DNA of 64,000 bases, taken from contig CAYRVX010000016.1 of assembly GCA_964427875.1 (NCBI GenBank), forward strand, positions 14,757 to 78,756, in the 5' to 3' direction. The notes below the pieces were generated by a model. That model was not told the origin of the DNA and did not search any database. It saw nothing but the letters and a program-made list of their open reading frames with translations. The position numbers and the translations under genes were made by a program. Position 1 is the stretch's first letter. Each line of letters opens with the position of its first letter. This document shows, one piece after another, positions 35,271-44,173 of the stretch. Source of the DNA: CAYRVX01 sp964427875. GTDB taxonomy: Bacteria > Planctomycetota > Phycisphaerae > SM23-33.

Positions 35271-37676
35271 TTATTCCAACGTCAATTCGTACGTTCGTCC
35301 CGCCCGGGCGTCGAGGGTGACGGCGCCGTCGGGGCCGGTCTTGACCGGCACCTGCTTGCCGGCCGAGACGACCCCTGCGACCTTCTGCCCGGCGGGCGGG
35401 CGGACGCGCAGCGTGCGGTCGATGGTGGCCTTCATCGTCGCCGAGATCGCTCGCCCGTCCTTCCAGGCGATGTCCACCTCCGCCCCGCCTCGTGCCCTCA
35501 GGCCGCGAACGTGGCCGGTCGGCCAGGCCTTCTTCGGCCAGGCGGGCAGCAGGGCGACTTGGCCGGCGTGGCTCTGGAGGAGCATCTCGGCGATCCCGGC
35601 GGTGCCGCCGAAGTTGCCGTCGATCTGGAATGGCGGGTGCGTGTCGAAGAGGTTCTCCAGCGTGCTGCGGGCCAGCAGCTCGGTGAGCATCTTGTGGGCG
35701 TGCGGGCCGTCCATCAGGCGGGCCCAGAAGTTGACCTTCCACGCCTTGGACCAGCCCGTGCCGCCGTCGCCGCGAAACTCCAGCGATCTTCTAGCCGCCG
35801 CCGCGAGCTTGGGCGTGGTGATCGGCGAGATCTGCCGGCTCGGATGCAGCGCGAAGAGGTGCGAGGTGTGGCGGTGATGGTCGTCGGGGCGGTCCCAGTC
35901 CTCGCCCCACTCCATCAACTGTCCGTGCCGCCCGATGCTCGGCGGGAGGATCCGCCCGCGGGCGTCGGTGAGCTTCTTCCGGAAGTCCTCGTCGGCGCCG
36001 AGTGCCTCGGACGCCTCGATCGTGTTCGTGTACAGGTCCCAGATGATCTGGCGGTCCATCGCCGCCCCGACGCACACGCTGCCTCGCTTGCCGTCGGGCA
36101 TGCGGAAGCGGTTCTCCGGCGAGGTGGAGGGGGCCGTCACCAGGTGCCCGCCGCCGTCCTCGATCATGTACGCCAGGTAGAACGTGCACGCCTCCTTCAT
36201 GATCGGGTAGACGCTGCGGAGGTACTCCTCGTCGCCGCTGAAGGCGTAGTGCTCCCAGAGGTGCTGGCACATCCACGCCCCGCCGCAGGGGAAGAAGCCC
36301 CAGCTCGCCCGCCAGCCGGGCGAGGTCCAGCCCCAGACGTTCGTGATCATGTGGAACGCCCAGCCGGGGGCGTTGTAGTAGGCCTTGGCGGTCTTCCGGG
36401 CGGGCTCGACGAGCGACCTGGTCAGCTCGATCATCGGCTCGTGGCATTCGGCGAGGTTGCACACCTCCGCCGGCCAATAGTTCATCTGCACGTTGATGTT
36501 GGCGTGGTAGTCGCAGTGCCACGGCATGCGCAGCCCGTCGCCCCAGATGCCCTGGAGGTTGGCCGGCAGGCAGCCCGGGCGGCTCGAGCAGATCAGCAGG
36601 TACCGCCCGAACTGGAAGTAAAGGGCGGCCAGTTGCGGGTCGGTGCCGCCGGACTTCAATGCCGCCAGGCGCAGGTCCGTGGGCTTCCGGGCGGCGGCCG
36701 TGGTGCCCAGGTCGATCGAGACCCGCCGGAACAGCCTGCGGTGCTCGGCGACGTGCGCCTTGCGGAGCGCGTCGAGTGTCTTCTTCGACGCGTCGGCGAT
36801 GTACTTCCTGCACAGGGCCGCGGGGTCCTTGCCGCGGTAGTTCTTCGCGCGGTCCATGACGTGGTCGGTCGCGGCGGCCAGGAGCAGGACGGCCTCGTCG
36901 GCCCCGGCCACGTTGAGCGTGTCGTCCGAGCCGCCGATCTTGCCGCCCTTGACGAGGGCCTTGAGGTGGGCCTCGAACTTCATGCCCTCCCCGCCGTCGG
37001 ACCGCCCCTTCATGACGATCCGGTCTGGGGCCGCGAAGCCGGCCTTCGCGTCGGCCTTGCGGCTCAGCCGGGCGGCGAACGAGACCTTCCCCGGCTGGTC
37101 GCAGGCGATCCGCACGACGATCACCTGGTCGACCGGCGAGCTGAAGACCTCCCGCGTAAACGTCGCGCCGCCGAGCTGGAAGCGGGTCGTCGCGAGGGCC
37201 GTGTCGAGGTCCAGCATGCGGACGTACCCCGACGGGTCGCCGGAGGGCAGGTCGAACTTCAGCGTCAGGTCGCCGAGCGTCTGATACGAGCCGCTGTAGG
37301 CGCCGTTGAAGCCGCCGCCCTGGTTGGTCATGTACTGGTCGGTGAGCTTCTCCGCCTCGATGTACTTGCGGTCGAAGAGGAGCTTGCGGATCTCCGGCAG
37401 GTGCTTCCACGCGTCCGGGCGGTCGGCGTCGGGCGCGGGCCTGCCCGACCAGACGCTGTCCTCGTTGAGCTGGAGGCGCTCGGCCTCGACGCCGCCGAAG
37501 ACCATGCAGCCGAGCCGCCCGTTGCCGATCGGCAGGGCCTCGACCCACTTGCGGGCCGGCAGAGCGTACCACAGCACCCAGTCGCCTTCCGGCAGAGCGG
37601 GCAGGGCGGCGGTGGCGGGGCGTGCGCCGAACCACAGGACGGCGGCCCCCGCGACGATCCACAGCATGCATTTCAT
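35271..37676 (-). CDS. GH95-type alpha-L-fucosidase
   Basis: Exported glycoside hydrolase of 801 residues that removes alpha-1,2-linked fucose by inversion. Signal peptide 1-23. The N-terminal domain starts LWYALPARKWVEALPIGNGRLGCMVFGGV; the catalytic barrel has HCDYHANINVQMNYWPAEV, holding the paired Asn residues of the family, and EWGEDWDRPDDHHRHTSHLF. The C-terminal beta domain ends RTYELTLE. ATG 37676 has AGGAG upstream; the frame opens further to 38015 but this is antisense to the sulfatase. Neighbouring sulfatase and kinase suggest fucose-rich sulfated polysaccharide use. Close relatives may act on galactose instead. Confidence 0.87.
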   Translation of the reverse strand: MKCMLWIVAGAAVLWFGARPATAALPALPEGDWVLWYALPARKWVEALPIGNGRLGCMVFGGVEAERLQLNEDSVWSGRPAPDADRPDAWKHLPEIRKLLFDRKYIEAEKLTDQYMTNQGGGFNGAYSGSYQTLGDLTLKFDLPSGDPSGYVRMLDLDTALATTRFQLGGATFTREVFSSPVDQVIVVRIACDQPGKVSFAARLSRKADAKAGFAAPDRIVMKGRSDGGEGMKFEAHLKALVKGGKIGGSDDTLNVAGADEAVLLLAAATDHVMDRAKNYRGKDPAALCRKYIADASKKTLDALRKAHVAEHRRLFRRVSIDLGTTAAARKPTDLRLAALKSGGTDPQLAALYFQFGRYLLICSSRPGCLPANLQGIWGDGLRMPWHCDYHANINVQMNYWPAEVCNLAECHEPMIELTRSLVEPARKTAKAYYNAPGWAFHMITNVWGWTSPGWRASWGFFPCGGAWMCQHLWEHYAFSGDEEYLRSVYPIMKEACTFYLAYMIEDGGGHLVTAPSTSPENRFRMPDGKRGSVCVGAAMDRQIIWDLYTNTIEASEALGADEDFRKKLTDARGRILPPSIGRHGQLMEWGEDWDRPDDHHRHTSHLFALHPSRQISPITTPKLAAAARRSLEFRGDGGTGWSKAWKVNFWARLMDGPHAHKMLTELLARSTLENLFDTHPPFQIDGNFGGTAGIAEMLLQSHAGQVALLPAWPKKAWPTGHVRGLRARGGAEVDIAWKDGRAISATMKATIDRTLRVRPPAGQKVAGVVSAGKQVPVKTGPDGAVTLDARAGRTYELTLE

Positions 37677-37710
37677 GGGCCCATCTCCTGGATGTTGAGC
37701 TGAAGCTGGG

Positions 37711-37738
37711 AGTATAGGCGCCCGCGGGGGACCGACAA
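37711..37738 (-). promoter_or_regulatory. Candidate promoter for the GH95 gene
   Basis: On the minus strand TTGTCG (37738-37733), a 16-base spacer and TATACT (37716-37711), 35 bases upstream of ATG 37676. Confidence 0.4.
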
Positions 37739-37760
37739 AGAGGTTTCGTGGGGGGCCGGA

Positions 37761-37782
37761 CCCAGCCGTTGCTACGGCTGGG
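37761..37782. repeat. 8-6-8 palindrome
   Basis: CCCAGCCG and CGGCTGGG around TTGCTA, followed by CTTCG. It shares its 8-6-8 geometry with 39386-39407 and 46125-46146. It lies in the 193-base divergent gap between GH95 and the sulfatase. Confidence 0.65.
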
Positions 37783-37869
37783 CTTCGAGGAGCAACGGCG
37801 CCCAAGGGGATGCAAGCGTCGGGTGAGTTCGGATAGAATAACGCGGGCACGCGTAACAGGGAGACGACG

Positions 37870-39291
37870 ATGAGACACACAACGAGACGGGAGTTCCTGC
37901 GGACGGCGGGATTGGCGCTGGCGGCCGCGCCGGCGGCGCTTGGCGGCGCGTCGGCATTGGCCGCGCCGGCCCGCGACAAGAAGCTCAGCTTTGTCTTCAT
38001 CCTGATCGACGACATGGGCTGGGCGGACCTGAGCTGCTACGGCAGCACGTACCACCTCTCGCCGATCATCGACAAGCTCGCCGGGCAGGGCATGAGGTTC
38101 ACCGACGCCTACGCCGCCTGCCCGGTCTGCTCGCCGACGCGGGCGAGCATCCTGACGGGCAAGTACCCCGCCCGCGTCGGCGTGACGGACTTCATCCCCG
38201 GCCACTGGCGGCCGTGGGCAAAGCTCGTCGTGCCAAAGATCCACAATCAGCTCCCCCTGGAAGAGACGACCATCCCCGAGGCCCTCAAGCCGACCGGCTA
38301 CGTCTCGGCGTGCTTCGGCAAGTGGCACCTGGGCGGGGGAAGGATGTTCGGCCCGGACAAGCAGGGCTTCGACGTCACCGGCGCCGGCCGCGGCGCCGAC
38401 GGGGACAAGCAGGTCAGGAGCCTCACCGACAAGGCGCTGGAGTTCATCGAGCTCAACCGGGACAAACCGTTCTTCCTGTACCTCTCGCATCACTCCGTGC
38501 ACATCCGCCTGGAGGCGCCGAAGGAGCTGGTGGACAAGCACAAGGCCCGCCTGAAGCCCGGGCAGAAGCCCCCGGCCCAGGCGAACCCGACGTATGCGGC
38601 CATGATCGAGCACCTCGACAACAACGTCGGCCGCGTCCTTGGCAAGCTCGACGAGCTGAAGCTCGCGGACCGCACGGCCGTGATCTTCTTCTCCGACAAC
38701 GGCGGGCTGATCAAGATCTACACGGGCGGGCCCCCGGTGGTGACGTCGAACGCGCCGCTGCGGTCTCAGAAGGGGTCGCTCTACGAGGGCGGCATTCGCG
38801 TGCCGCTGATCGTCCGCCTGCCCGGCGTGGTCTCCCCCGGCAGCGTGTGCCGCGAGCCGGTGACGAGCGTGGACTTCCTCCCGACGATCCTGGAGCTGGC
38901 GGGGATCAGGAAGAAGCCCGATCCCACGGTCGACGGCGTCAGCCTGATGCCCCTGCTTGCCGGCACGGGGCCGCTGAAGCGGGAAGCGATCTACTGGCAC
39001 TACCCGCACTACCACCACACGGCGCCGTGCGGGGCCGTCCGGGCCGGGCGGCACAAGCTGATCGAGTACTTCGAGGACGGGCGCAGAGAGCTGTACGACC
39101 TCGCCGAGGACATCGGCGAGAAGAACGACCTCGCCGTAAAGATGCCCGAGAAGGCAGCCGAGCTTCGCAGGAAGCTCGCCTCCTGGCGCAAGAGCGTCGG
39201 GGCCCTGATGCCGACGGAGAATCCGAACCACGACCCGAAGAAGGCGCACCTCTGGGGACGGCGACAGAGGAAGCAGCCGAAGAAGAAGTAG
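37870..39291 (+). CDS. Tat-exported type I sulfatase
   Basis: Hydrolase of 473 residues that removes sulfate esters, probably from polysaccharide. The leader TRREFLRTAGLALAAAPAAL is a twin-arginine signal. Asp47 and Asp48 in LIDDMGWADLSCYG and the later IFFSDNGG bind calcium; CSPTRASILTG gives Cys87, the residue converted to formylglycine. PTYAAMIEHLDNNVGRVLG and YEGGIRVPLIVRLPG are standard family segments. GGGAGACG precedes ATG 37870. It needs a formylglycine-generating enzyme or anSME, neither clearly encoded here. Divergent from GH95 and upstream of a Gfo/Idh/MocA gene. Confidence 0.92.
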   Translation: MRHTTRREFLRTAGLALAAAPAALGGASALAAPARDKKLSFVFILIDDMGWADLSCYGSTYHLSPIIDKLAGQGMRFTDAYAACPVCSPTRASILTGKYPARVGVTDFIPGHWRPWAKLVVPKIHNQLPLEETTIPEALKPTGYVSACFGKWHLGGGRMFGPDKQGFDVTGAGRGADGDKQVRSLTDKALEFIELNRDKPFFLYLSHHSVHIRLEAPKELVDKHKARLKPGQKPPAQANPTYAAMIEHLDNNVGRVLGKLDELKLADRTAVIFFSDNGGLIKIYTGGPPVVTSNAPLRSQKGSLYEGGIRVPLIVRLPGVVSPGSVCREPVTSVDFLPTILELAGIRKKPDPTVDGVSLMPLLAGTGPLKREAIYWHYPHYHHTAPCGAVRAGRHKLIEYFEDGRRELYDLAEDIGEKNDLAVKMPEKAAELRRKLASWRKSVGALMPTENPNHDPKKAHLWGRRQRKQPKKK

Positions 39292-39385
39292 CGCAGGTGC
39301 CCAGGAGAGGGCGAGACCGGGCGGAGGGGCTGCGGTTTAAGGGCGAAGTGGCCCCACTCGGCAGTTGCGTGGGGTTCGGAAGAAT

Positions 39386-39407
39386 CCCCGCCAGCGCAGT
39401 GGCGGGG
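39386..39407. repeat. 8-6-8 palindrome
   Basis: CCCCGCCA and TGGCGGGG around GCGCAG, 32 bases before the next ATG. Same geometry as 37761-37782 and 46125-46146. Confidence 0.6.
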
Positions 39408-39438
39408 CGTTGGGCGTTGCGATTCAGGAGGTGGTTGC

Positions 39439-40716
39439 ATGGCACGTGAGCGATCGGTCAGTCGGCGTGGGTTCCTGAAGCGGGCGGCGGCGTTTCCGGT
39501 GGTGGTCGGCTCGTCGGCGCTGGGCGCCGGCGGGGCGACGCCGGCGAGCGAACGGATCACGATGGGGTTTATCGGGATCGGCAAGCAGGGCGAGGGGCAC
39601 GTGCGCGGCCTGAGCCGCACCAGCGACGTGCAGGTGCTCGGCATCGCCGAGGTGTATAAGAAGTTCCGCGACATCGGCGTTCAGCACGTTGAGGATGCCT
39701 ATAGCGGCCGAAGGGGCAAGGGCAGCTACAAGGCCTGCGTCGGCTACAACGACTACCGCGACATTCTCGCTCGCGACGACATCGACGCCGTCCTGATCGC
39801 CACGCCGGACCATCAGCACGCCCTCGGCGTGGTGCACGCGGCCAGGGCCGGCAAGGACGTCTACTGCGAGAAGCCCCTCTCGCTGACGATCGCCGAGGCC
39901 CGCGCGATGGTCGACGCCGTCCGCCGCTACGGGCGGGTGTTCCAGACGGGCTCGCAGCAGCGCAGCGGGCGGGAGTTCCGCACGGCCTGCGAGCTGGTCC
40001 GCAGCGGCTACATCGGCGAGGTCAAGGAGGTCTACGTCGGCGTCGGCGGCCCGAGCCGCCCCTGCCACCTGCCTCCCGAGCCGGTCCCGGAAGGCCTGGA
40101 CTGGGACCGGTGGCTCGGCCCGGCCCCGTGGCGGCCGTTCCACGGGATCCTCCGCCCGCCGCACAACCAGCACTTTCCCAACTGGCGGTCGTATCGCGAC
40201 TACTCCGGCGGGGGCATGACCGACTGGGGCGCGCATCACTTCGACATCGCCCAGTGGGGGCTCGGCATGGACCACACCGGGCCGGTCGAGATCATCCCGC
40301 CGGACGGCAAGGACACAAAGCACCTGACCTACCGCTACGCCGGCGGCGTGACGATGTACCACCGCGACCCCGGCGGGATCACCTTCTTCGGCACGGAAGG
40401 GGAGATCTGGGTGAACCGCGGCCGGATCGAGAGCAGGCCCGCGTCGATCCTCGCCACGCAGCTCAAGCCAAGCGACGTGCACCTTTACCGCAGTCGCGGG
40501 CATCACCGCGACTGGCTCGACTGCATCCGCACCCGCCGCCGGCCGATCTGCGACGTCGAGATCGGCTGCCGCTCCGTCAGCGTCTGCCACCTCGGCAACA
40601 TCGCCTACCGGCTGAAGCGCCCGTTGAAGTGGGACCCGGCGGCCGAGCGGTTCCTCAACGACGACGTCGCCAACCGCATGCTCAGCCGTCCCTACCGCGA
40701 GCCGTGGACGCTGTGA
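39439..40716 (+). CDS. Tat-exported Gfo/Idh/MocA family oxidoreductase
   Basis: A 425-residue NAD(P)-dependent oxidoreductase, probably acting on sugars. The leader SRRGFLKRAAAFPVVVGSSA is a twin-arginine signal. The Rossmann loop GFIGIGKQGEGH, ATPDHQHALGVVHAARAG and the catalytic-Lys motif YCEKPLSLTIAEA are clear, and GGGMTDWGAHHFDIAQWGL is the usual substrate-side histidine region. A strong ribosome site AGGAGGTGG precedes ATG 39439. Downstream of the sulfatase in the same direction, it may act on the released sugar. Exported members of this family carry tightly bound cofactor. Confidence 0.9.
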   Translation: MARERSVSRRGFLKRAAAFPVVVGSSALGAGGATPASERITMGFIGIGKQGEGHVRGLSRTSDVQVLGIAEVYKKFRDIGVQHVEDAYSGRRGKGSYKACVGYNDYRDILARDDIDAVLIATPDHQHALGVVHAARAGKDVYCEKPLSLTIAEARAMVDAVRRYGRVFQTGSQQRSGREFRTACELVRSGYIGEVKEVYVGVGGPSRPCHLPPEPVPEGLDWDRWLGPAPWRPFHGILRPPHNQHFPNWRSYRDYSGGGMTDWGAHHFDIAQWGLGMDHTGPVEIIPPDGKDTKHLTYRYAGGVTMYHRDPGGITFFGTEGEIWVNRGRIESRPASILATQLKPSDVHLYRSRGHHRDWLDCIRTRRRPICDVEIGCRSVSVCHLGNIAYRLKRPLKWDPAAERFLNDDVANRMLSRPYREPWTL

Positions 40717-40752
40717 GCGCGGTTACTGGCTTGGCCGCAGAGGCACCGAGGC

Positions 40753-41541
40753 TCAGAGGTTTCTCGTACCGGTCTTCTTCCGCCGCCGGTCCACCTTGGC
40801 GATGAGCTGCTTTGCCTTGCGGACCATGCCGCGGACGATGAGGTCGCAGGCGGTCCGGCCGAGCTCGATCGACGCCTCGGTGCGCGGGTCCCGGCCGTGG
40901 ACGCCGATGAGCTTCTCCTTCGCCCGGCCGCGGAAGATGCTCAGGTCCACGCAGTCCGGGCGGAGGTACCACAGGTAGCTCGTCTCCCAGTGCCCGGCGT
41001 GGTCGCCGCCGACCCTTGGGTCGTTCGGGGCGTAGTGGAACTCGATGCCGGCGTAGGCCTGGATGTCGGCGAAGTCGCGGTTGAACTCCTCGACGACGGG
41101 CGCGGCCCACTCGTGGAGAGGGTAGTGGCCGCACAGGAAGCAGACGGCCTTCATCTCCAGCGAGCTCATCTGTATCAGCACGTGCCGGAGGAGCTGCTGG
41201 TAGAAGGCGATCTGCTCCTCGCCGGTCTTGCCGAAGTGCGCGGGCGTCCACTTGCGCTTCTTGAACTTCATCTTCCGGGCGACGCGGCCGTCGGCGTCGT
41301 GCGACGCCTCGATGATCCGGCAGACGCGCGGCTCGCCGTACCACAGCGTGGGGAAGGCCAGCCCGCCGCAGCGCCGGGCGGCCAGCTCGCAGAGCTTGGA
41401 GGCCTTGAGCGCGTCGTTGCCGACGGCGAGGTGCTCGCCGTGCCACTCCAGGCCGCCAAGCCCGATGAACGCGGCGGGGCACTTCCTTCGCCGGGCGACG
41501 ATCTCGTGCGGCAGCATCTCCTCGTACCTGATCTTTTCCAT
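40753..41541 (-). CDS. Creatininase-family amidohydrolase
   Basis: A 262-residue metal-dependent amidohydrolase-like protein. LGGLEWHGEHLAVGND supplies Glu32, His34 and Asp43, the metal ligands of creatininase, and FLCGHYPLHEW the later histidine segment. VGGDHAGHWETSYLWYLRPD is the family's GHAGxxETS block. ATG 41541 (MEKIRYEEMLPHE) fits; the frame opens to 41736 without a better start. Many planctomycetal members are near sugar genes, and the substrate is rarely creatinine. Convergent with the Gfo/Idh/MocA gene. Confidence 0.85.
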   Translation of the reverse strand: MEKIRYEEMLPHEIVARRRKCPAAFIGLGGLEWHGEHLAVGNDALKASKLCELAARRCGGLAFPTLWYGEPRVCRIIEASHDADGRVARKMKFKKRKWTPAHFGKTGEEQIAFYQQLLRHVLIQMSSLEMKAVCFLCGHYPLHEWAAPVVEEFNRDFADIQAYAGIEFHYAPNDPRVGGDHAGHWETSYLWYLRPDCVDLSIFRGRAKEKLIGVHGRDPRTEASIELGRTACDLIVRGMVRKAKQLIAKVDRRRKKTGTRNL

Positions 41542-41773
41542 GGCCGGGCTCCGGACAGCGCGAGAGTTTTGAGCAATGATACGCGCTGAGGAGCGCAGAT
41601 AAAGGCTTGGAATCAAACCCCTGCGCCGGGAGAGGAGCATGGGTGTGTCTGGTTCGGCGGCCGGCGATGACGGAGAATGCGACAAAACCGCGTAACCTCC
41701 CGGCCGGCTGTCGCGTATTCCAGGCGGATGCATCATGAAGGACCCGGAAACGCACGGATAGAGGAGTCAAGTC

Positions 41774-42730
41774 ATGAGAAACTCAACAGCGAGCGCGTGG
41801 GTGCTGGCACTGTGCTGCTCGACGGCCCTGGCCGGGCCGCTGAAGGTCGAGCAGGTCGCCGGCGACGCCAGGTGGGTCGCCCACGTGGACGTCGCTGCCA
41901 TGCTCAAGTCGGGGCTCGCCCAGTTCGTCCTCGAGGAGGCCGAGAAGAAGGACAGCTTCATCGAGGGCATCGCGAAGTTCCGGGAGGTGTTCGGCTTCGA
42001 CCCGCTGAACGACGTTCGCAGCCTGACGCTGTACGGCAAGGAGATCGGCGACAAGGCCGGCGTGGTGATCCTCGACGCGACGGTCAACCGGGAGAAGATC
42101 CTGGCCCTGCTGGCGGCGAACGAGACGTACAAGAGCCACGAATACGGCGACTACGTCCTTCACCAGTGGACGGATCAGGCCAAGGCGGGCGCAGACGGCG
42201 ACGCGCCGGCCGGGGAGCCCAAGACGCAGTACGGCTGCTTCTACGACGAGAAGATCATCCTCGTCGCCTCGACTCTCGATCTGCTCAAGGGCGCGATCGA
42301 CGTGCTGAACGGCAAGAGCGACAGCTTGGCCAAGAGCGAGGGCTTGCAGGTCTTGCCGAAGCCGGCCGCCGGCGCCTTCGCCCTCGCCGCGGCGGAGGGG
42401 CTCAAGGTGCCCCCGGGCGCCAAGCCGCAGCAGGCCGCCCTCATGCGGCACGTCCGCGACGTGGCCGTCCAGGTCGGCGAGACCGAGGGCAGCACGTTTG
42501 TGAACATCACGGCGCTGGCCGAGACGGCCCAGCGGGCCGTCAAGCTCCGCCAGGTGATCCAGGGCTTCGTGGCCCTGTGGCAGATGACGATGGCAGAGAA
42601 AGAGAACGCTCCCGATCTGGGTGAGACCGTCGAGGTCACGGGTGAGGGGAACGTGTTGCACGTGGCCGCGGCCGCGCCGACGAAGTCGCTGATCGAGATG
42701 ATCAAGTTCCTCGCCGAGCGCGAGAAGTAG
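41774..42730 (+). CDS. Exported protein of unknown function
   Basis: A 318-residue protein with signal peptide (MRNSTASAWVLALCCSTALA). The rest alternates helix and strand: GDARWVAHVDVAAMLKSGLA, FREVFGFDPLNDVRSLTLYG, AGVVILDATVNREKILALL and a repeat-like C-terminal half. It resembles planctomycetal exported proteins annotated only as hypothetical. GAGGAG lies nine bases before ATG 41774. The following sigma factor starts 91 bases downstream. No catalytic motif is seen. Confidence 0.7.
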   Translation: MRNSTASAWVLALCCSTALAGPLKVEQVAGDARWVAHVDVAAMLKSGLAQFVLEEAEKKDSFIEGIAKFREVFGFDPLNDVRSLTLYGKEIGDKAGVVILDATVNREKILALLAANETYKSHEYGDYVLHQWTDQAKAGADGDAPAGEPKTQYGCFYDEKIILVASTLDLLKGAIDVLNGKSDSLAKSEGLQVLPKPAAGAFALAAAEGLKVPPGAKPQQAALMRHVRDVAVQVGETEGSTFVNITALAETAQRAVKLRQVIQGFVALWQMTMAEKENAPDLGETVEVTGEGNVLHVAAAAPTKSLIEMIKFLAEREK

Positions 42731-42821
42731 GCGGCGATCCGGGCCGCGGGCAAGAAGACCGTGGAGGTCAGGCAGCAACTCATCAAGGCGCGGAGTCGCG
42801 CAGAGAAGACGGAATAGCCAG

Positions 42822-43451
42822 GTGGAAGCGCCGTCCGGGCAACAACTGGAAGTTGTTCAGCGCAGTGCGGAGGAGCTCGCCGCCGAGGCCGCGGCGGGCT
42901 CGTCCGCGTGCTTCGAGGCCCTCGTCCGGCGCCTCGGGCCCCGGCTGCTGCGATACCTCCGCCGAAGGGTGCGCGACCTGCACGCCGCGGAGGACCTCCT
43001 CCAGGAGACGTTCCTGAAGGCCTACCGCAACCTCGGCCGGTACGACCCGTCGAGGAGCTTCGCGACGTGGATCTTCACCATCGCGACGCGCCTGGCGGCG
43101 AGCCACTGGCGGTCGCATCGGCCGGGCGCGGCCGTGGGGGATCTCGACCCGCCCGACCGCCGCGAGCGCGGCCCGCTTCAGACGGCCGCCCTGCGGGAAC
43201 AGCAGGCCAATCTCTGGGCGATGGCGTCGAGGGTGCTGCCGGACAGTCAGTTCACCGCGCTGTGGCTGAGGTTCGCAGAGGACATGGCGATCCGCGAAAT
43301 CGCCGCCGTGATGGAGAAGTCCGTGGGGGGGGTGAAGGTTCTGTTGCATCGGGGCTGTCGGCGGCTGACGGAGCGCGCGACGGCCGCCGCGCGGCCGGTC
43401 GAGGAGCCGCTGGACCGCGGGCCGGCCGGCGAGGGCCTTACGGAAACGTGA
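42822..43451 (+). CDS. ECF-type RNA polymerase sigma factor
   Basis: A 209-residue group IV sigma factor. Region 2 is RYLRRRVRDLHAAEDLLQE followed by ETFLKAYRNLGRYDPSRSFA and TWIFTIATRLAASHW; region 4 is LPDSQFTALWLRFAEDMAIR and EIAAVMEKSVGGVKVLLHRG. GTG 42822 is the only good start. It ends 11 bases before a gene with an anti-sigma-type zinc motif and membrane helix, so the two form a regulatory pair. Target promoters are unknown. Confidence 0.87.
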   Translation: MEAPSGQQLEVVQRSAEELAAEAAAGSSACFEALVRRLGPRLLRYLRRRVRDLHAAEDLLQETFLKAYRNLGRYDPSRSFATWIFTIATRLAASHWRSHRPGAAVGDLDPPDRRERGPLQTAALREQQANLWAMASRVLPDSQFTALWLRFAEDMAIREIAAVMEKSVGGVKVLLHRGCRRLTERATAAARPVEEPLDRGPAGEGLTET

Positions 43452-43462
43452 AGAGGTGCACC

Positions 43463-44110
43463 ATGCGTTGTCGAATCCACCAACGGAACATGTCGATCGC
43501 GTTGGCCGCCGGCGAGCCGTTGTCGCCGCGCCTCGAGCGGCACCTGGCTCGCTGCGAGCGATGCCGGAAGTACCGCGATGAACTGGAGGCCATCGGCCGG
43601 CGACTCAGGCAGGCCGTGCCGCCGCAGGAGCCCCTCTCGCCGGAGTTGAGCGGACGAATCCTCGGGGCGATCCGCTCGGCCGGCGCCGAGCGGCCGAAGC
43701 CGCCGGCACGCATCATTCCGCTTCGCACGATCGTGGCCGTGGCCGCGGCGGCCTGCGTGCTGCTGGGGCTCGGCCTGCTGGCCATGGTCTGGCCGTGGGA
43801 CGCGGTCGAGCAGCCTGTCGTGAGGCTCCCGAAGCCCCAGCCGCAGCCGATCACCCCGCCGGGGCCGGAAGACCTCACCAAAGGGCTCTGGCCCGGCGTG
43901 GAGAACCTGACCTCGGCGCCCATGATGGACGAGATGGAGCGGCTGGCGGACGACACGCGCCGGATCGGCAGCGCGATGCTCGCGTGTCTTCCGATGGAGC
44001 TGATCCGCGGCGGCGACGGCGAGTGGATCGATGCCCTTCTGCCCGGTCTGTCGGCGCCTCGGCCGGCGACACGGGCGCCGACGTCGCGTCCGGACTCTTC
44101 CCCTGGATAG
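43463..44110 (+). CDS. Membrane anti-sigma factor-like protein
   Basis: A 215-residue protein. The N-terminus has HLARCERCRKY, the HxxxCxxC of zinc-binding anti-sigma domains. A membrane helix (about 95-115, IVAVAAAACVLLGLGLLAMV) is followed by a Pro-rich exported tail. It probably holds the preceding ECF sigma factor inactive until a signal arrives. ATG 43463 has GAAGAGG upstream. The frame is open within the sigma gene, but that part is its shadow. Confidence 0.75.
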   Translation: MRCRIHQRNMSIALAAGEPLSPRLERHLARCERCRKYRDELEAIGRRLRQAVPPQEPLSPELSGRILGAIRSAGAERPKPPARIIPLRTIVAVAAAACVLLGLGLLAMVWPWDAVEQPVVRLPKPQPQPITPPGPEDLTKGLWPGVENLTSAPMMDEMERLADDTRRIGSAMLACLPMELIRGGDGEWIDALLPGLSAPRPATRAPTSRPDSSPG

Positions 44111-44173
44111 TCATTCCGGTATTATGGGGGATGCGCGGTGTGAGAGGGATATGTCGTTGTGACAGGAGAGGTC

